A stretch of 44,984 bases of DNA from Collimonas silvisoli (lineage in GTDB: Bacteria > Pseudomonadota > Gammaproteobacteria > Burkholderiales > Burkholderiaceae_D), in assembly GCF_018305005.1 (NCBI RefSeq), contig NZ_JAGQEG010000045.1, forward strand, positions 1 to 44,984, read 5' to 3'. Below, in pieces: positions 31,169 through 41,213 of this stretch (the stretch's first letter is position 1; every line of letters begins with the position of its first letter). The position numbers and the translations under genes are program-made. The notes under the pieces were generated by a model. That model ran no database searches, was not told where the DNA came from, and saw only the letters and a program-made list of their open reading frames with translations.

Positions 31169-32992
31169 TTATCGTTGCGGCGTCGAGCCGCGTCGCCGTT
31201 GTTTTAATAAAAAACGCGCCGGATCGAGTGCCGCCGCCAGATCGGCCTCAATCGGCAGCGGTTCGCCATTCAGTTGCGAGGCCAGCAATTCTGCCGCCAG
31301 CGGCGCCCATATCAAACCGCGCGAAGCATAACCGAGCAGGCTGTACAGGCCGGCAAAGCGGGGCAGGTCTTTCAGTTTTGCTTCGCGCACTGCGCATGTT
31401 CCGTTTTTGTCCGGCAAGGCGCCGATCAGCGGCAAGCGGTCGCTCGCCACGCAGCGAAAGCCGACGCGTCCGGCCAGCGGCAATTGGCCCGCCCGCCAGC
31501 CCGGCAGGATGTTGGCCAGGCGCGCCAGATTGGCGTCCTGGCTGTCTTGGCGCAGCGTCGCTTGCTCATCCTCGTCGTAGGAAGCACCGACGCTGCAGAT
31601 CCCCTCATAAGCCGGAGTCAGGTAGGCTTCGCCGCAAAGTACCGGCGTGATGGCGGGAACCTGCTTTGCATCGAGATACGTGATCTGGCCGCGGATGGCG
31701 CTCAAGGGTAAATCTGCCGCCTGGGGAAAGTGCAGGGCGTCGCAGGCATTTGCCAGAATCAGCACCGGCGCACTGGCGATCTTTGCGCCGTGCTGGTCGT
31801 GTACGGCCCAGCTGTCTTGCTCACGTTCGAGGATTGCGGCGCGCTGTCCGAAATGGATTTGCAGACGATCGCCGCAGCTCTCCAGCATAGTCTGGCAAAG
31901 ACTGCCCGGCCGCACCCAGCCGGCGGCCGGAAAATACCAGCCGCCGCCGCTGACCGGGCTGCCGGCGAGACGGCTTGCGGCAGCCTGATCCAGCCACTGC
32001 GCATAGTCGGCGGGATAACGCCAGTAGTCGGCCAATTGCTGCTGGCCGCCGGCATGTTCGGCGTCGCGGGCGATTTGCAAGACGCCGCAGGCCGCGCCGT
32101 CAAAGGTATTGCCGATGCCGCCCAGCTGGCGCCAGACCTGCAGGGCGAATAAATAGGCGCTGCGGCTGAGGCGTGATCCAGGGTTGTCGTCGCGCGAAAG
32201 CAGTGGCATGAAGATGCCGGCAGTATTGCCGGAGGCTTGTTGCGCCGGCGTTGTGTGGCTCTCGATCAGATCAACGCTCCAGCCGCGCTGCACCAGGCGC
32301 TGGCAAGCTGCGCTGCCGGCCAGGCCGGCGCCGATGACAATCGCGCGGCGGTCGCTATGGACAGTCGCCGCTGTCGAACTTGCTGTGAGCCGTGCGCTAA
32401 AACGCGGCGCAAAATGGGCGCGCAAGGCGCTGGTTTGGGAGGCGTCGTCAGCCGCGCTTTCAAACACAAATCCGGCTTGCTGTAACTGTTTGCGGGCAGT
32501 CTCTTCCGTTCCTGAAATATCCAGGCTGGCATGTTCTGCAGCTAATCTGCCCAGAATATTTAGCGCCGGCGCCGGCCATGTTTGCCAACTGCGCCCATGC
32601 AACCGGAAGGCATCCACTTTTGCCACTATCTGACGCAGACAAGCGGCGCTATCGCCGATCATCAGCGTCAGGATAAGTTGTTCATCTTGTAGAAAAATCC
32701 GATGAAACCCCGGCACCGCCGGCGGCCATGCTGCTCGCAGTTCGGCGTGCAAGCTCTGCCATTCCGGCGCCTTGGCCGAGACTTGTTGCAGCTCGTCGAG
32801 CGCAGCAAGTTGCGGCAGCAGCGCCAGATAATGCAATTGCCGGGGACGCTGCGGATCGTCGCGCCAAGCTTGCCAGGTGGCGAAAAAATGTTCGCCGTCG
32901 CCGAATTCGCTGTCCAGCAAGACGAAGCTTTCCCGTTCGCGCCAATGGAGAGGGTGAGAGCTCAGCGAGGGAACCGGATGCGGGATCGTCAT
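31169..32992 (-). CDS. mnmC: MnmC-like tRNA modification protein with a degenerate methyltransferase half
   Basis: The 607-residue protein aligns by eye along MnmC. The C-terminal oxidoreductase half (from about 215, with RRAIVIGAGLAGSAACQRL and ASGNTAGIFMPLLSRDDNPG, ending near GYASRGLIWAPLAAELLAS) is complete; it removes the carboxymethyl group from cmnm5s2U34 of tRNA using FAD. The N-terminal methyltransferase half (MnmD) is damaged: the E-x-GFGxGLNF SAM motif reads DSEFGDGEHF (27-36), the FLDGF(A/S)PxxNPxMW motif is RLHGRSWQTW (130-139), and about 30 leading residues are absent. Methylation is therefore doubtful. The gene follows the TraB-like gene by 20 bp and may be co-transcribed. The family usually has about 650-690 residues. 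Confidence 0.87.
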   Translation of the reverse strand: MTIPHPVPSLSSHPLHWRERESFVLLDSEFGDGEHFFATWQAWRDDPQRPRQLHYLALLPQLAALDELQQVSAKAPEWQSLHAELRAAWPPAVPGFHRIFLQDEQLILTLMIGDSAACLRQIVAKVDAFRLHGRSWQTWPAPALNILGRLAAEHASLDISGTEETARKQLQQAGFVFESAADDASQTSALRAHFAPRFSARLTASSTAATVHSDRRAIVIGAGLAGSAACQRLVQRGWSVDLIESHTTPAQQASGNTAGIFMPLLSRDDNPGSRLSRSAYLFALQVWRQLGGIGNTFDGAACGVLQIARDAEHAGGQQQLADYWRYPADYAQWLDQAAASRLAGSPVSGGGWYFPAAGWVRPGSLCQTMLESCGDRLQIHFGQRAAILEREQDSWAVHDQHGAKIASAPVLILANACDALHFPQAADLPLSAIRGQITYLDAKQVPAITPVLCGEAYLTPAYEGICSVGASYDEDEQATLRQDSQDANLARLANILPGWRAGQLPLAGRVGFRCVASDRLPLIGALPDKNGTCAVREAKLKDLPRFAGLYSLLGYASRGLIWAPLAAELLASQLNGEPLPIEADLAAALDPARFLLKQRRRGSTPQR

Positions 32993-33012
32993 GGCGCTGC
33001 GGCAAACGGCGG

Positions 33013-33957
33013 CTAATAAATCCGGGTGACCGTATAACCGCGTTGCCGCAGTATCGCCAGCACGCTGTTTTTACCCACCAGATGCAGCATGCCGATGCCG
33101 ACGAAAGCATGCGGCGTCGAACGCGTCAATCTGGCGATGCCATCCGCCAGGCCCGGGTTGCGTTGATCCAGCAAGGCGCGTTGCACGAATTTTCCGGTGA
33201 AAGTGTCGTCACTGGTCAGTTCCGCCAGCATGGCGGCCATGCCGTCGACATCGCCATTGCGCCACAGCGCGATCATTTGCAATGAACGTTGCGCCTTGGC
33301 CGGGTCTTGTATTTCATCGATGCTGTCTTGCAGGAACTGGATCTGCTCGGCCGAGGTCAGCTTGCCCAGCAAGGACACCTGCTGTTCGGCAGTCTCCAGT
33401 TCGATCAGCGGCTTGCCGTGGCTTTTCGCAAAGGCGGCCAAGGTGGTATCGACTCCATACTGCGGCAGATAACCCTGATGCGTATATTCGCCAATGCCCA
33501 GCACGGTCGCCAGCAGCCACGGTTTCATGTTGGTCACGGCGGCCGGCGTCAGGCCGTATTTTTCCAGCAACGGGTTGAGCTGCTGTTGCAGCGGCGACGG
33601 CAGTTCCTGCGCCAGCGACTTGCCATCGGCATAGACGCCGTATTTGGTCATCAGGGCGGCCAATCCCTGCGTGTTGCCGGGATCGATTTCCAGCGCTATC
33701 GATGACGATTGTTGCAGCGCTTGCAAGACTTTGTCGTCGAAAGGATAAAAATCGGCACGGCCGACGTGGATGGTGCCGAAGACATAAGCGCTATGGCTGG
33801 AACGCTGTATCTTGAACAGCGCGCCGCCCTGGCGGCCGTGGTCGGCCAAGGCTGGGGCCGCCGCAGCGTCTGCCGCGCTGGCCGGGGCAGCCGGGCCGGT
33901 CTGAGCCAGCAGGCTTAGCGGCAACCAGCACAATGTCACTATAATCTGACGAAGCAC
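33013..33957 (-). CDS. TraB/GumN family protein, exported
   Basis: A 314-residue protein of the TraB/GumN/PrgY family. The N-terminal signal (LRQIIVTLCWLPLSLLAQTG) is followed by family motifs LFKIQRSSHSAYVFGTIHVGRADFY (here quoted as VFGTIHVG), EIDPGN, ELETAEQQVSLL and a closing FVGIGMLHLVG, with paired GxxH motifs that suggest a metalloprotease-like activity (Tiki family). Start is GTG 33957 since AAGGAG lies 5 bases upstream; longer upstream readings lack family sequence. It diverges from the HAD gene with only 45 bp between them. Substrate unknown. Confidence 0.87.
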   Translation of the reverse strand: MLRQIIVTLCWLPLSLLAQTGPAAPASAADAAAAPALADHGRQGGALFKIQRSSHSAYVFGTIHVGRADFYPFDDKVLQALQQSSSIALEIDPGNTQGLAALMTKYGVYADGKSLAQELPSPLQQQLNPLLEKYGLTPAAVTNMKPWLLATVLGIGEYTHQGYLPQYGVDTTLAAFAKSHGKPLIELETAEQQVSLLGKLTSAEQIQFLQDSIDEIQDPAKAQRSLQMIALWRNGDVDGMAAMLAELTSDDTFTGKFVQRALLDQRNPGLADGIARLTRSTPHAFVGIGMLHLVGKNSVLAILRQRGYTVTRIY

Positions 33958-34002
33958 ACTTTCTCCTTGATAACGAATGCACCGAAGGCACCCCCCGGCA
34001 CA

Positions 34003-34701
34003 ATGGCAAAGAATACTACAGCGCTCTGGCTGTTCGATCTGGACAATACCCTGCACAACGCCTCGCACGCAATTTTCCCGGCGATTCATGACAACATGAA
34101 CGCCTTCATGGCGCGCACCCTGGGCAGTGGCGGCGTAGATGCCGACGCCGCCACGGTCGTTGCCGCCAGGGAGGCTTACTGGCGGCGTTATGGCGCAACC
34201 TTGCTGGGTCTGGTCAAACATCATCAGGTGCGGCCCGAGGATTTTTTGCGCGAAGCGCATCGGTTTGACGATCTGCTGAGCATGATCCGGGCCGAACGCG
34301 GCCTGATCAATTTGCTCAAGCGCCTGCCGGGGCGCAAGATACTGCTGACCAACGCACCGCTGCGCTACTCAGGCGACGTCTTGCGCCACTTGCGCTTGCA
34401 GCGTCACTTCGACAAGCATATTTCGATCGAGTCCATGCACGTTCATCGGCAATTGCGGCCGAAACCGTCGCGCCACCTGTTGCGCCAGCTGCTGGCGCGG
34501 GAGCGGATGGCGGCGCGCCGCTGCATTCTGGTGGAAGACACGATAGCTACGCTGAAGGCGGCCAAATGGGTCGGCATGCGTACCGTCTGGGTCACGCAAT
34601 ACCTGGCCGACCGGTCAAATCTGATAAAGCGCCCCAAATACGTCGATGTCAAAGTAAAATCGGTGCGGCTGCTGAGCAAGAATCTGCACCGCTTGCGTTG
34701 A
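34003..34701 (+). CDS. HAD-family pyrimidine 5'-nucleotidase
   Basis: The 232-residue cytoplasmic protein is a HAD hydrolase of the SDT1/YjjG-like pyrimidine 5'-nucleotidase group. Motif I is WLFDLDNTLHNAS (catalytic Asp in FDLDNT), motif II ILLTNAP, motif III around the Lys in RPKPS, and motif IV LVEDTIATLKAA. It would dephosphorylate UMP or CMP or related nucleotides. ATG 34003 is selected because the catalytic strand starts right after it. The pair HAD nucleotidase-slmA (next gene) is, in my knowledge, a conserved arrangement in Burkholderiales, often after argB, which is not present here. Confidence 0.88.
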   Translation: MAKNTTALWLFDLDNTLHNASHAIFPAIHDNMNAFMARTLGSGGVDADAATVVAAREAYWRRYGATLLGLVKHHQVRPEDFLREAHRFDDLLSMIRAERGLINLLKRLPGRKILLTNAPLRYSGDVLRHLRLQRHFDKHISIESMHVHRQLRPKPSRHLLRQLLARERMAARRCILVEDTIATLKAAKWVGMRTVWVTQYLADRSNLIKRPKYVDVKVKSVRLLSKNLHRLR

Positions 34702-34793
34702 GGCCGGGCTGTTGCAACCGATAGCTGTTGCAGCGGCTTGGACAGGGAGCAAGCGCAGTTTTTCTTTATCCCATCATTACTAAAATAAAAATC

Positions 34794-35369
34794 ATGGCAA
34801 CTACTAAACCCGGCGAGCGCAAACTCCAGATTCTTCAGACCCTGGCCAGCATGCTGGAACAGCCCAAGGGCGAAAAAATCACCACCGCCGCGCTGGCGGC
34901 CAGGATCGAGGTGTCGGAAGCGGCGCTGTACCGGCACTTCGCCAGCAAGGCGCAGATGTTCGAAGGCCTGATCGATTTCATCGAGAGCAGCGTCTTCGGC
35001 CTGGTCAACCAGATTACCGAACAGCAGGAAAAAGGCTTGCATCAGGCGCAGGCGATTGCGCTGATGCTGCTCAATTTTGCCGAACGCAATCCGGGCATGA
35101 CCCGGGTCATGATCGGCGATGCGCTGGTGAATGAGGACGAACGCCTGCAATTGCGCATGAATCAGTTTGTCGACCGCATCGAGCTGGCGCTGAAGCAGGC
35201 GCTGCGGATCGCCGCCTCGCAAGGGGAGTCGAATGAAGCGGAAGTGGCGCTGCGCGCCAATATCCTGACCAGCTTCGTGCTGGGCCGCTGGCAGCGTTTT
35301 GCCCAAAGCCGTTTCCAGCACAAGCCGGGTGACGACGCCGCGCAGCAAATCGCATTGATGCTGGTTTAA
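34794..35369 (+). CDS. slmA: Nucleoid occlusion factor SlmA-like TetR regulator
   Basis: The 191-residue TetR-family protein starts with TTKPGERKLQILQTLASMLE, and its helix-turn-helix KITTAALAARIEVSEAALYRHF is nearly identical to that of E. coli SlmA, which binds specific chromosomal sites and blocks FtsZ assembly over the nucleoid. The motif ASKAQMFEGLIDFIE also fits SlmA. In betaproteobacteria the nucleoid-occlusion role is less studied. There is no Shine-Dalgarno at ATG 34794 (ACTAAAATAAAAATC precedes it). The direct repeat GCTGTTGCA at 34708 and 34724 (16-bp period) lies upstream. The liv operon begins 36 bp after its stop. Confidence 0.86.
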   Translation: MATTKPGERKLQILQTLASMLEQPKGEKITTAALAARIEVSEAALYRHFASKAQMFEGLIDFIESSVFGLVNQITEQQEKGLHQAQAIALMLLNFAERNPGMTRVMIGDALVNEDERLQLRMNQFVDRIELALKQALRIAASQGESNEAEVALRANILTSFVLGRWQRFAQSRFQHKPGDDAAQQIALMLV

Positions 35370-35405
35370 CGCTAGCGATATTTTCATCATAACGGAGCAG
35401 ATTCA

Positions 35406-36578
35406 ATGAAAAAAACTTTGTTGGGGACGACCCTTTCCGCAGTATTGACTCTTGCGCTGGCGACCGCCTACAGCAGCGCCATCGCCCAGATCAAGGTTGG
35501 CGTGAGCGTCTCCGCCACCGGGCCTGCAGCCTCGCTTGGCATCCCGGAAAAAAACACTTTCGCGCTGCTGCCGAAGGAAATCGCCGGCCAGAAGGTGCAA
35601 TACATCGTGCTCGATGACGCCACCGACAGCACCACCGCAGTCAAGAATGCACGCAAGCTGATCAGCGAAGAAAAGGTCGACTTGCTGATCGGTTCGACCG
35701 CGGTTCCCGGTTCGCTGGCGATGAGCGATGTCGCCGCAGAGTCGGGCACGCCGATGATTTCGATGGCGGCTTCGGCTTCCCTGATCGAGCCGGTCGATGC
35801 CAAGCGCCGCTGGGTTTTCAAGACCCCGCAAAACGATTCGCACATGGCGACTGCGATCATCGCCCACATGGCTGACGCCGGTGTCAAGAGCGTTGCCTTT
35901 ATCGGTTTCTCGGACGCTTATGGCGAAGGCTGGTACCGCGAATTTTCCAAGCTGGCCGAGCTGCGCAAGATCAAGATTGTCGCCAATGAACGCTTCGCCC
36001 GCAACGATACTTCAGTCACCGGGCAGGTGCTGAAGATGGCCAGCGCCAATCCCGATGCGGTACTGATTGCCGGCGCCGGCACGCCCGCTGCCTTGCCGCA
36101 GAAAACGCTGAAAGAGCGCGGTTACAAAGGCAAGATTTATCAGACCCATGGCGTTGCCAACAACGACTTCCTGCGCGTCTGCGGCAAGGATTGCGAAGGC
36201 ACCTTCCTGCCGGCCGGGCCGTTGCTGGTGGCCGAGCAGCTGCCAGACGGCAATCCGGTCAAGAAATCGGCCATGGCCTATCGCACCGCTTATGAGAAAG
36301 CCTATGGCGCCGGCAGCATTTCTACCTTCGGCGGCCACGCCTGGGATGCCGGCATGCTGCTGGGCGCGGCCGCACCGCAAGCGCTGAAAAAGGGCCAGCC
36401 GGGAAGCAAGGAATTCCGCGCTGCGCTGCGTGACGCTATCGAAGCCATCAAGAATCTGCCGGTATCGCAAGGCATCGTCAATATGAGCCCGACCGATCAC
36501 GTCGGTTTCGATCAGCGTTCGCGTGTGATGGTGGAGATCGTTAACGGCAAGTGGAAACTGATAGGCGCTGCGCAGTAA
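35406..36578 (+). CDS. Branched-chain amino acid-type ABC transporter substrate-binding protein
   Basis: A 390-residue periplasmic protein of the LivJ/LivK family (Peripla_BP_6). A signal peptide (LLGTTLSAVLTLALATAYSS, cleavage near AIAQ) precedes IKVGVSVSATGPAASLGIPE, the usual start of the first lobe. VDLLIGSTAVPGSLAMSDVA contributes the hinge and ligand contacts. It delivers a hydrophobic amino acid or aromatic acid to the LivH/LivMG/LivF importer encoded directly downstream (3-bp gap). The real substrate cannot be told; aromatic compounds are imported by some relatives. ATAACGGAGC upstream of ATG 35406 contains a good ribosome site (CGGAG). Confidence 0.9.
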   Translation: MKKTLLGTTLSAVLTLALATAYSSAIAQIKVGVSVSATGPAASLGIPEKNTFALLPKEIAGQKVQYIVLDDATDSTTAVKNARKLISEEKVDLLIGSTAVPGSLAMSDVAAESGTPMISMAASASLIEPVDAKRRWVFKTPQNDSHMATAIIAHMADAGVKSVAFIGFSDAYGEGWYREFSKLAELRKIKIVANERFARNDTSVTGQVLKMASANPDAVLIAGAGTPAALPQKTLKERGYKGKIYQTHGVANNDFLRVCGKDCEGTFLPAGPLLVAEQLPDGNPVKKSAMAYRTAYEKAYGAGSISTFGGHAWDAGMLLGAAAPQALKKGQPGSKEFRAALRDAIEAIKNLPVSQGIVNMSPTDHVGFDQRSRVMVEIVNGKWKLIGAAQ

Positions 36579-36581
36579 ACT

Positions 36582-37643
36582 ATGGATCTTTCAATTGCCG
36601 CCATCCTGGCTCAGGATGGCATCACCAGCGGTGCGGTATATGCACTGCTGGCGCTGGCGCTGGTGCTGGTATTTTCGGTCACCCGCGTCATCTTTATCCC
36701 GCAGGGTGAATTCGTTGCCTTCGGCGCTCTGACGCTGGCGGCGATCCAGGCCGATAAATTCCCCCTGTCGGCGACATTGCTGGTAGTGCTCGGCATTCTG
36801 AGTTTTATCCAGGAAGCGGCGACCGTGGTTTTCGGCCATAACGCCAGCGGCGACAGCCTGCGCGCCCGGCGACTCGGTCTGGCGCTGCTGAAGTTCGTGC
36901 TGCTGCCACTGGCTATCTATGGGGTCACCCGTTGGTATGGCCATGCCGCGTTGGCGATGCCATTGCAGGTTTTGCTGACCTTGCTGATTGTGGTGCCGAT
37001 GGGGCCGATGATTTACCGGCTGGCGTTCCAGCCGCTGGCGGAAGCCAGCACGCTGGTGCTGCTGATCGTATCGGTGGCGGTGCATTACGCCTTGATCGGC
37101 ATCGGCCTGCTGATGTTCGGCGCCGAAGGTTCGCGCACCGCGCCATTTTCCGACGCCCGTTTCGAGATCGGCGGCCTGACTGTTTCCGGCCAGAGTTGCG
37201 TGATCATCGTGGTTTCGCTGCTGCTGATTGTCGCGCTCTACGTTTATTTCGAACGCACCTTGTCCGGCAAGGCTTTGCGCGCCACCGCCGTCAACCGGCT
37301 CGGGGCGCGCCTGGTCGGTATCGGCACCGCGCAAGCGGGGCGTTCGGCATTCACGCTGGCCGCTGCATTGGGCGCCTTGTGCGGCATCCTGATCGCGCCG
37401 TTGACCACCGTGTACTACGACAGCGGCTTCCTGATCGGCTTGAAGGGTTTTGTCGGCGCCATCATCGGCGGCCTTGGCAGTTATCCGATTGCCGCTGCCG
37501 GCGCTTTGCTGGTGGGTTTGCTGGAATCGTATTCCTCTTTCTGGGCCAGCGCATTCAAGGAAGTGATCGTATTTACCCTGATCATCCCGGTGCTGTTATG
37601 GCGTTCGCTGAGCAGCAAGCAGATCGATGAGGGTGATCAATGA
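36582..37643 (+). CDS. livH: Liv-type ABC transporter permease (LivH)
   Basis: A 353-residue inner-membrane protein of the LivH family with about nine spans. GITSGAVYALLALALVLVFS near the N-terminus and YYDSGFLIGLKGFVGAIIGG towards the end are typical. It is about 50 residues longer than E. coli LivH owing to an insertion around residues 80-125 (FGHNASGDSLRARRLG) that is seen in a subgroup of betaproteobacterial liv systems. It starts 3 bases after the binding-protein gene and ends overlapping the fused gene by 4 bases (ATGA), so all are coupled. Confidence 0.92.
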   Translation: MDLSIAAILAQDGITSGAVYALLALALVLVFSVTRVIFIPQGEFVAFGALTLAAIQADKFPLSATLLVVLGILSFIQEAATVVFGHNASGDSLRARRLGLALLKFVLLPLAIYGVTRWYGHAALAMPLQVLLTLLIVVPMGPMIYRLAFQPLAEASTLVLLIVSVAVHYALIGIGLLMFGAEGSRTAPFSDARFEIGGLTVSGQSCVIIVVSLLLIVALYVYFERTLSGKALRATAVNRLGARLVGIGTAQAGRSAFTLAAALGALCGILIAPLTTVYYDSGFLIGLKGFVGAIIGGLGSYPIAAAGALLVGLLESYSSFWASAFKEVIVFTLIIPVLLWRSLSSKQIDEGDQ

Positions 37644-39457
37644 TGTCACCATTTTCCCTTAACAAGTTGCCATTGCTCGGTTTCGTCGTAGTGATGGTCG
37701 TGCTGCCGATCTTGCCGACACCGGAATTCTGGATCACCCTGGCCAACTACATCGGCCTGTATGCCATCGTCGCCCTGGGTCTGGTGCTGTTGACCGGGGT
37801 GGGCGGCCTGACTTCGTTCGGCCAGGCGGCTTTTGTCGGCCTCGGCGCTTACGCCACCGCTTATCTGAGCACCCAGTTCGGCCTGTTGCCGTGGCTGGGC
37901 TTGCTGGCCGGTTTGTGCGTGACGACGTTGGCGGCGCTGGCGATCGGCGCGATTACGATGCGTTTGTCCGGCCATTATCTGCCGCTCGGCACCATCGCCT
38001 GGGCGCTGTCGCTGTATTTCTTGTTCGGCAATCTGGAATTCCTCGGTAAATACGATGGCTTGAACGGCATCCCCGCGCTCAACTTGGTTGGGGTCGAACT
38101 CGACAGCGGCCGCAAGATGTTTTACCTGATCTGGGCGATCCTGCTGGTGGCGCTGATCGGTTTGCAGAACTTGTTGAATTCGCGCTCCGGCCGCGCCATC
38201 CGCGCGCTCAACGGCGGCGCAGTGATGGCCGAGGCAATGGGCGTCAACACTACCTGGATCAAAGTGCTGATCTTCGTGCTGGCGGCATTGCTGGCCAGTG
38301 TATCCGGCTGGTTGTATGCGCATCTGCAACGTTCGGTAAGCCCGACGCCGTTCGGCCTGAACGCCGGTATCGAGTACCTGTTCATGGCGGTGGTCGGTGG
38401 CGCCGGTTATGTGTGGGGCGCGATTCTCGGATCGGCGTTGCTGACCTTGCTGAAGGATCAGTTGCAATCGTTGCTGCCGAAATTGCTGGGCGCCAATGGC
38501 AATTTCGAAACCATCGTTTTCGGCATCCTGATGCTGCTGCTGTTGCAGCGCGCACGCGACGGTTTGTGGCCGTATTTATCTCTTTTCTTGCGGCGCTGGA
38601 TGCCAAGCAAGCCAACGGCGCTGGCGCCGCAGTCTGCCACGCCGCTGGCTATCCGGGCCAGGCATGCGGATGCCGATGTGGTGCTGGAGATAGAGCGTGC
38701 CCGCAAGGAATTCGGCGGCCTGGTGGCGGTCAACGACATGAGCTTCAGCGTCAGGGCCGGCCAGATCGTTGGTTTGATCGGTCCTAACGGCGCCGGTAAA
38801 TCGACCATGTTCAATCTGGTTACCGGGGTCTTGCCGTTGACCAGCGGATCGATCAAGTTCCGTGCGCAGAGCGAGTTGCAGCAGATATCCGGCTTGCCGT
38901 CGCGCCAGATCGTCGCCCGCGGTATTGCCCGCACCTTCCAGCATGTGCGGCTGATGAGCAGCATGACGGTGCTTGAAAACGTCGCCATCGGCGCGCACTT
39001 GCGCGCTCACCGCGACGATGTGAGCGATATCGCGCGCAGTTTGCTGCGACTGAATCGCTCCGAAGAACAGACCCTGTTGTTTGAAGCGAAAAAACAATTG
39101 GAGCGGGTCGGCCTCGGGCATCTGCTGTATGAAGAAGCTGGCAGCCTGGCGCTGGGCCAGCAGCGGATTCTGGAAATCGCCCGCGCGCTGTGCTGCGATC
39201 CGACCTTGCTGTTGCTGGACGAGCCGGCAGCGGGTTTGCGTTATCAGGAAAAACTGGCGCTGGCAGATTTATTGCGCAAGCTGAAGGCGGAAGGGATGAG
39301 TATTTTGCTGGTGGAGCACGATATGGATTTTGTCATGAACCTGACGGATCATTTGGTGGTGATGGAGTTCGGCAGCAAGATCGCGCAAGGCTTGCCGGCC
39401 GAGATACAACAGGATCCGGCAGTGCTGGAAGCCTATCTGGGAGGCATCGATGAGTAA
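37640..39457 (+). CDS. Fused Liv-type permease-ATPase (LivM-LivG)
   Basis: One 605-residue chain joins two subunits. Residues 1 to about 320 are a LivM-type permease with eight or nine spans ([33 protein letters not shown]). After a linker (about 320-350) residues 350-605 are a LivG-type ABC ATPase with Walker [10 protein letters not shown], signature [15 protein letters not shown] and Walker [12 protein letters not shown]. Fusion locks permease and ATPase in a 1:1 ratio. The chain overlaps livH by 4 bases and livF by 8 bases. Such fusions are known in Burkholderiales aromatic- and amino-acid importers. ATG 37640 or 37643 may be used. Confidence 0.93.
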   Translation: MMSPFSLNKLPLLGFVVVMVVLPILPTPEFWITLANYIGLYAIVALGLVLLTGVGGLTSFGQAAFVGLGAYATAYLSTQFGLLPWLGLLAGLCVTTLAALAIGAITMRLSGHYLPLGTIAWALSLYFLFGNLEFLGKYDGLNGIPALNLVGVELDSGRKMFYLIWAILLVALIGLQNLLNSRSGRAIRALNGGAVMAEAMGVNTTWIKVLIFVLAALLASVSGWLYAHLQRSVSPTPFGLNAGIEYLFMAVVGGAGYVWGAILGSALLTLLKDQLQSLLPKLLGANGNFETIVFGILMLLLLQRARDGLWPYLSLFLRRWMPSKPTALAPQSATPLAIRARHADADVVLEIERARKEFGGLVAVNDMSFSVRAGQIVGLIGPNGAGKSTMFNLVTGVLPLTSGSIKFRAQSELQQISGLPSRQIVARGIARTFQHVRLMSSMTVLENVAIGAHLRAHRDDVSDIARSLLRLNRSEEQTLLFEAKKQLERVGLGHLLYEEAGSLALGQQRILEIARALCCDPTLLLLDEPAAGLRYQEKLALADLLRKLKAEGMSILLVEHDMDFVMNLTDHLVVMEFGSKIAQGLPAEIQQDPAVLEAYLGGIDE

Positions 39458-40208
39458 CTCCGTGACCACCCCAGTGCTTGCAGTCGACGATCTGCACGTT
39501 GCTTACGGCAAGGTCGAAGCCTTGCACGGCGCCAGTCTGCAAGTCGGCGCCGGCCAGATTGTTACCGTGATCGGTCCCAACGGCGCCGGCAAATCGACCA
39601 TGCTGAACGCGATCGCAGGCGCCATGCCGAACAACGGCAGCATGCGCGGCAAGATAAATCTGCTGGGCCAGGATCTCGACGGCGTGGCGATCGAAACACG
39701 GGTTGCGCGCGGCATGTGCCTGGTGCCGGAAACGCGTGAGCTGTTTGCCAGCATGACGGTGCAAGACAATCTGCTGCTAGGCAGTTACCGCCGCTATAAA
39801 GCCGGCGACCACGCTTACGCCGACCAGATGGCGGTGGTCTACGACTTGTTCCCGCGCTTGCAGGAGCGCCGCAAACAGCAGGCCGGCAGCCTGTCCGGCG
39901 GCGAACGGCAGATGCTGGCGCTTGGACGCGCCTTGATGGCGAAGCCGCAGTTGCTGATGCTGGACGAGCCTAGCCTGGGCCTGGCGCCGCTGATCGTGAA
40001 AGAGATCTTCCACATCATCGTGCGCCTGAAACAGACCGGCGTGGCGATCTTGCTGGTCGAGCAAAACGCCCGCGCCGCCTTGCAGGCTGCCGATCATGCC
40101 TATGTGCTGGAAACCGGCGACATGGTGCTGCAGGGGCCGGCTGAGCAACTGGCGCATGATCCGAAAGTGATCGCCACCTATCTCGGGCTGGCCAAGAAAA
40201 CCGGCTGA
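39450..40208 (+). CDS. livF: Liv-type ABC transporter ATP-binding protein (LivF)
   Basis: A 252-residue ABC ATPase, the second nucleotide-binding subunit of the importer. It has Walker [10 protein letters not shown] near residue 44, signature [15 protein letters not shown], Walker [14 protein letters not shown] and switch VEQNA, the LivF pattern. Its start overlaps the fused permease-ATPase by 8 bases. It is the last gene of the five-domain operon, and a stem-loop (40272-40290) lies in the gap before the FMN riboswitch. Confidence 0.93.
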   Translation: MSNSVTTPVLAVDDLHVAYGKVEALHGASLQVGAGQIVTVIGPNGAGKSTMLNAIAGAMPNNGSMRGKINLLGQDLDGVAIETRVARGMCLVPETRELFASMTVQDNLLLGSYRRYKAGDHAYADQMAVVYDLFPRLQERRKQQAGSLSGGERQMLALGRALMAKPQLLMLDEPSLGLAPLIVKEIFHIIVRLKQTGVAILLVEQNARAALQAADHAYVLETGDMVLQGPAEQLAHDPKVIATYLGLAKKTG

Positions 40209-40271
40209 TACCATGTTCTCGGATTTGGACCGGCCTCTGCAGCGGCCCAACTTCTGTGATAAATTCTCTGC

Positions 40272-40290
40272 TCGCTCAAGTTGTGAGCGA
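40272..40290 (+). other. Stem-loop between livF and the FMN riboswitch
   Basis: TCGCTCA (40272-40278), loop AGTTG, TGAGCGA (40284-40290): a perfect 7-bp stem ending three bases before the riboswitch. No U-run follows. It may mark the 3' end of liv mRNA or act as a 5' hairpin of the ribH leader; which one cannot be decided from sequence. Confidence 0.5.
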
Positions 40291-40293
40291 AAC

Positions 40294-40454
40294 GTTCTCA
40301 GGGCGGGGTGCGATTCCCCACCGGCGGTAATTGCGCGCAATGCGCATAGCCCGCGAGCGCTTGTTGCAGTGTCGGTGGCAAGATGAGCCGCGGCAAGGTC
40401 AGCAGACCCGGTGCGATCCCGGGGCCGACGGTATAGTCCGGATAAAGAGAGAAC
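40294..40454 (+). ncRNA. FMN riboswitch (RFN element)
   Basis: The region carries the complete RFN consensus in order: TCAGGGCGGGGTGCGATTCC at the start, CACCGGCGGTAAT, AGCCCGCGAGC, the variable arm, GACCCGGTGCGATCCCGGGG, CCGACGGTATAGTCCGGAT and AAAGAGA. The closing P1 helix is GTTCTC (40294-40299) with GAGAAC (40449-40454). It binds flavin mononucleotide and lowers expression of the downstream gene when flavin is plentiful. The regulated gene is the lumazine synthase at 40619, 165 bases downstream. No U-run terminator is seen in the expression platform; a hairpin over the ribosome site (40588-40609) suggests translational control. Confidence 0.96.
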
Positions 40455-40474
40455 AGGTTGCGTGCTGGTTTTGA

Positions 40475-41161
<687 letters not shown>

Positions 41162-41172
41162 TTGAGGAGTTT

Positions 41173-41207
41173 GCTATCGCCCGCTACTGGCGGGCGATAG
41201 CGGTTTT
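41173..41207 (+). terminator. Rho-independent terminator after ribH2
   Basis: GCTATCGCCCGC (41173-41184), loop TACTG, GCGGGCGATAGC (41190-41201): a perfect 12-bp stem followed by GGTTTT. It begins 11 bases after the ribH2 stop codon. There is no U-run on the other strand for the convergent adenylyltransferase gene. Confidence 0.88.
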
Positions 41208-41213
41208 CCATAT

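Noticed and set aside
29645-31207. 520-residue open frame on the plus strand opposite the FAD dehydrogenase gene
   Set aside because: Same shadow effect. Composition is dominated by His, Arg and Ala, without motifs, and the opposite strand has a full FAD protein.
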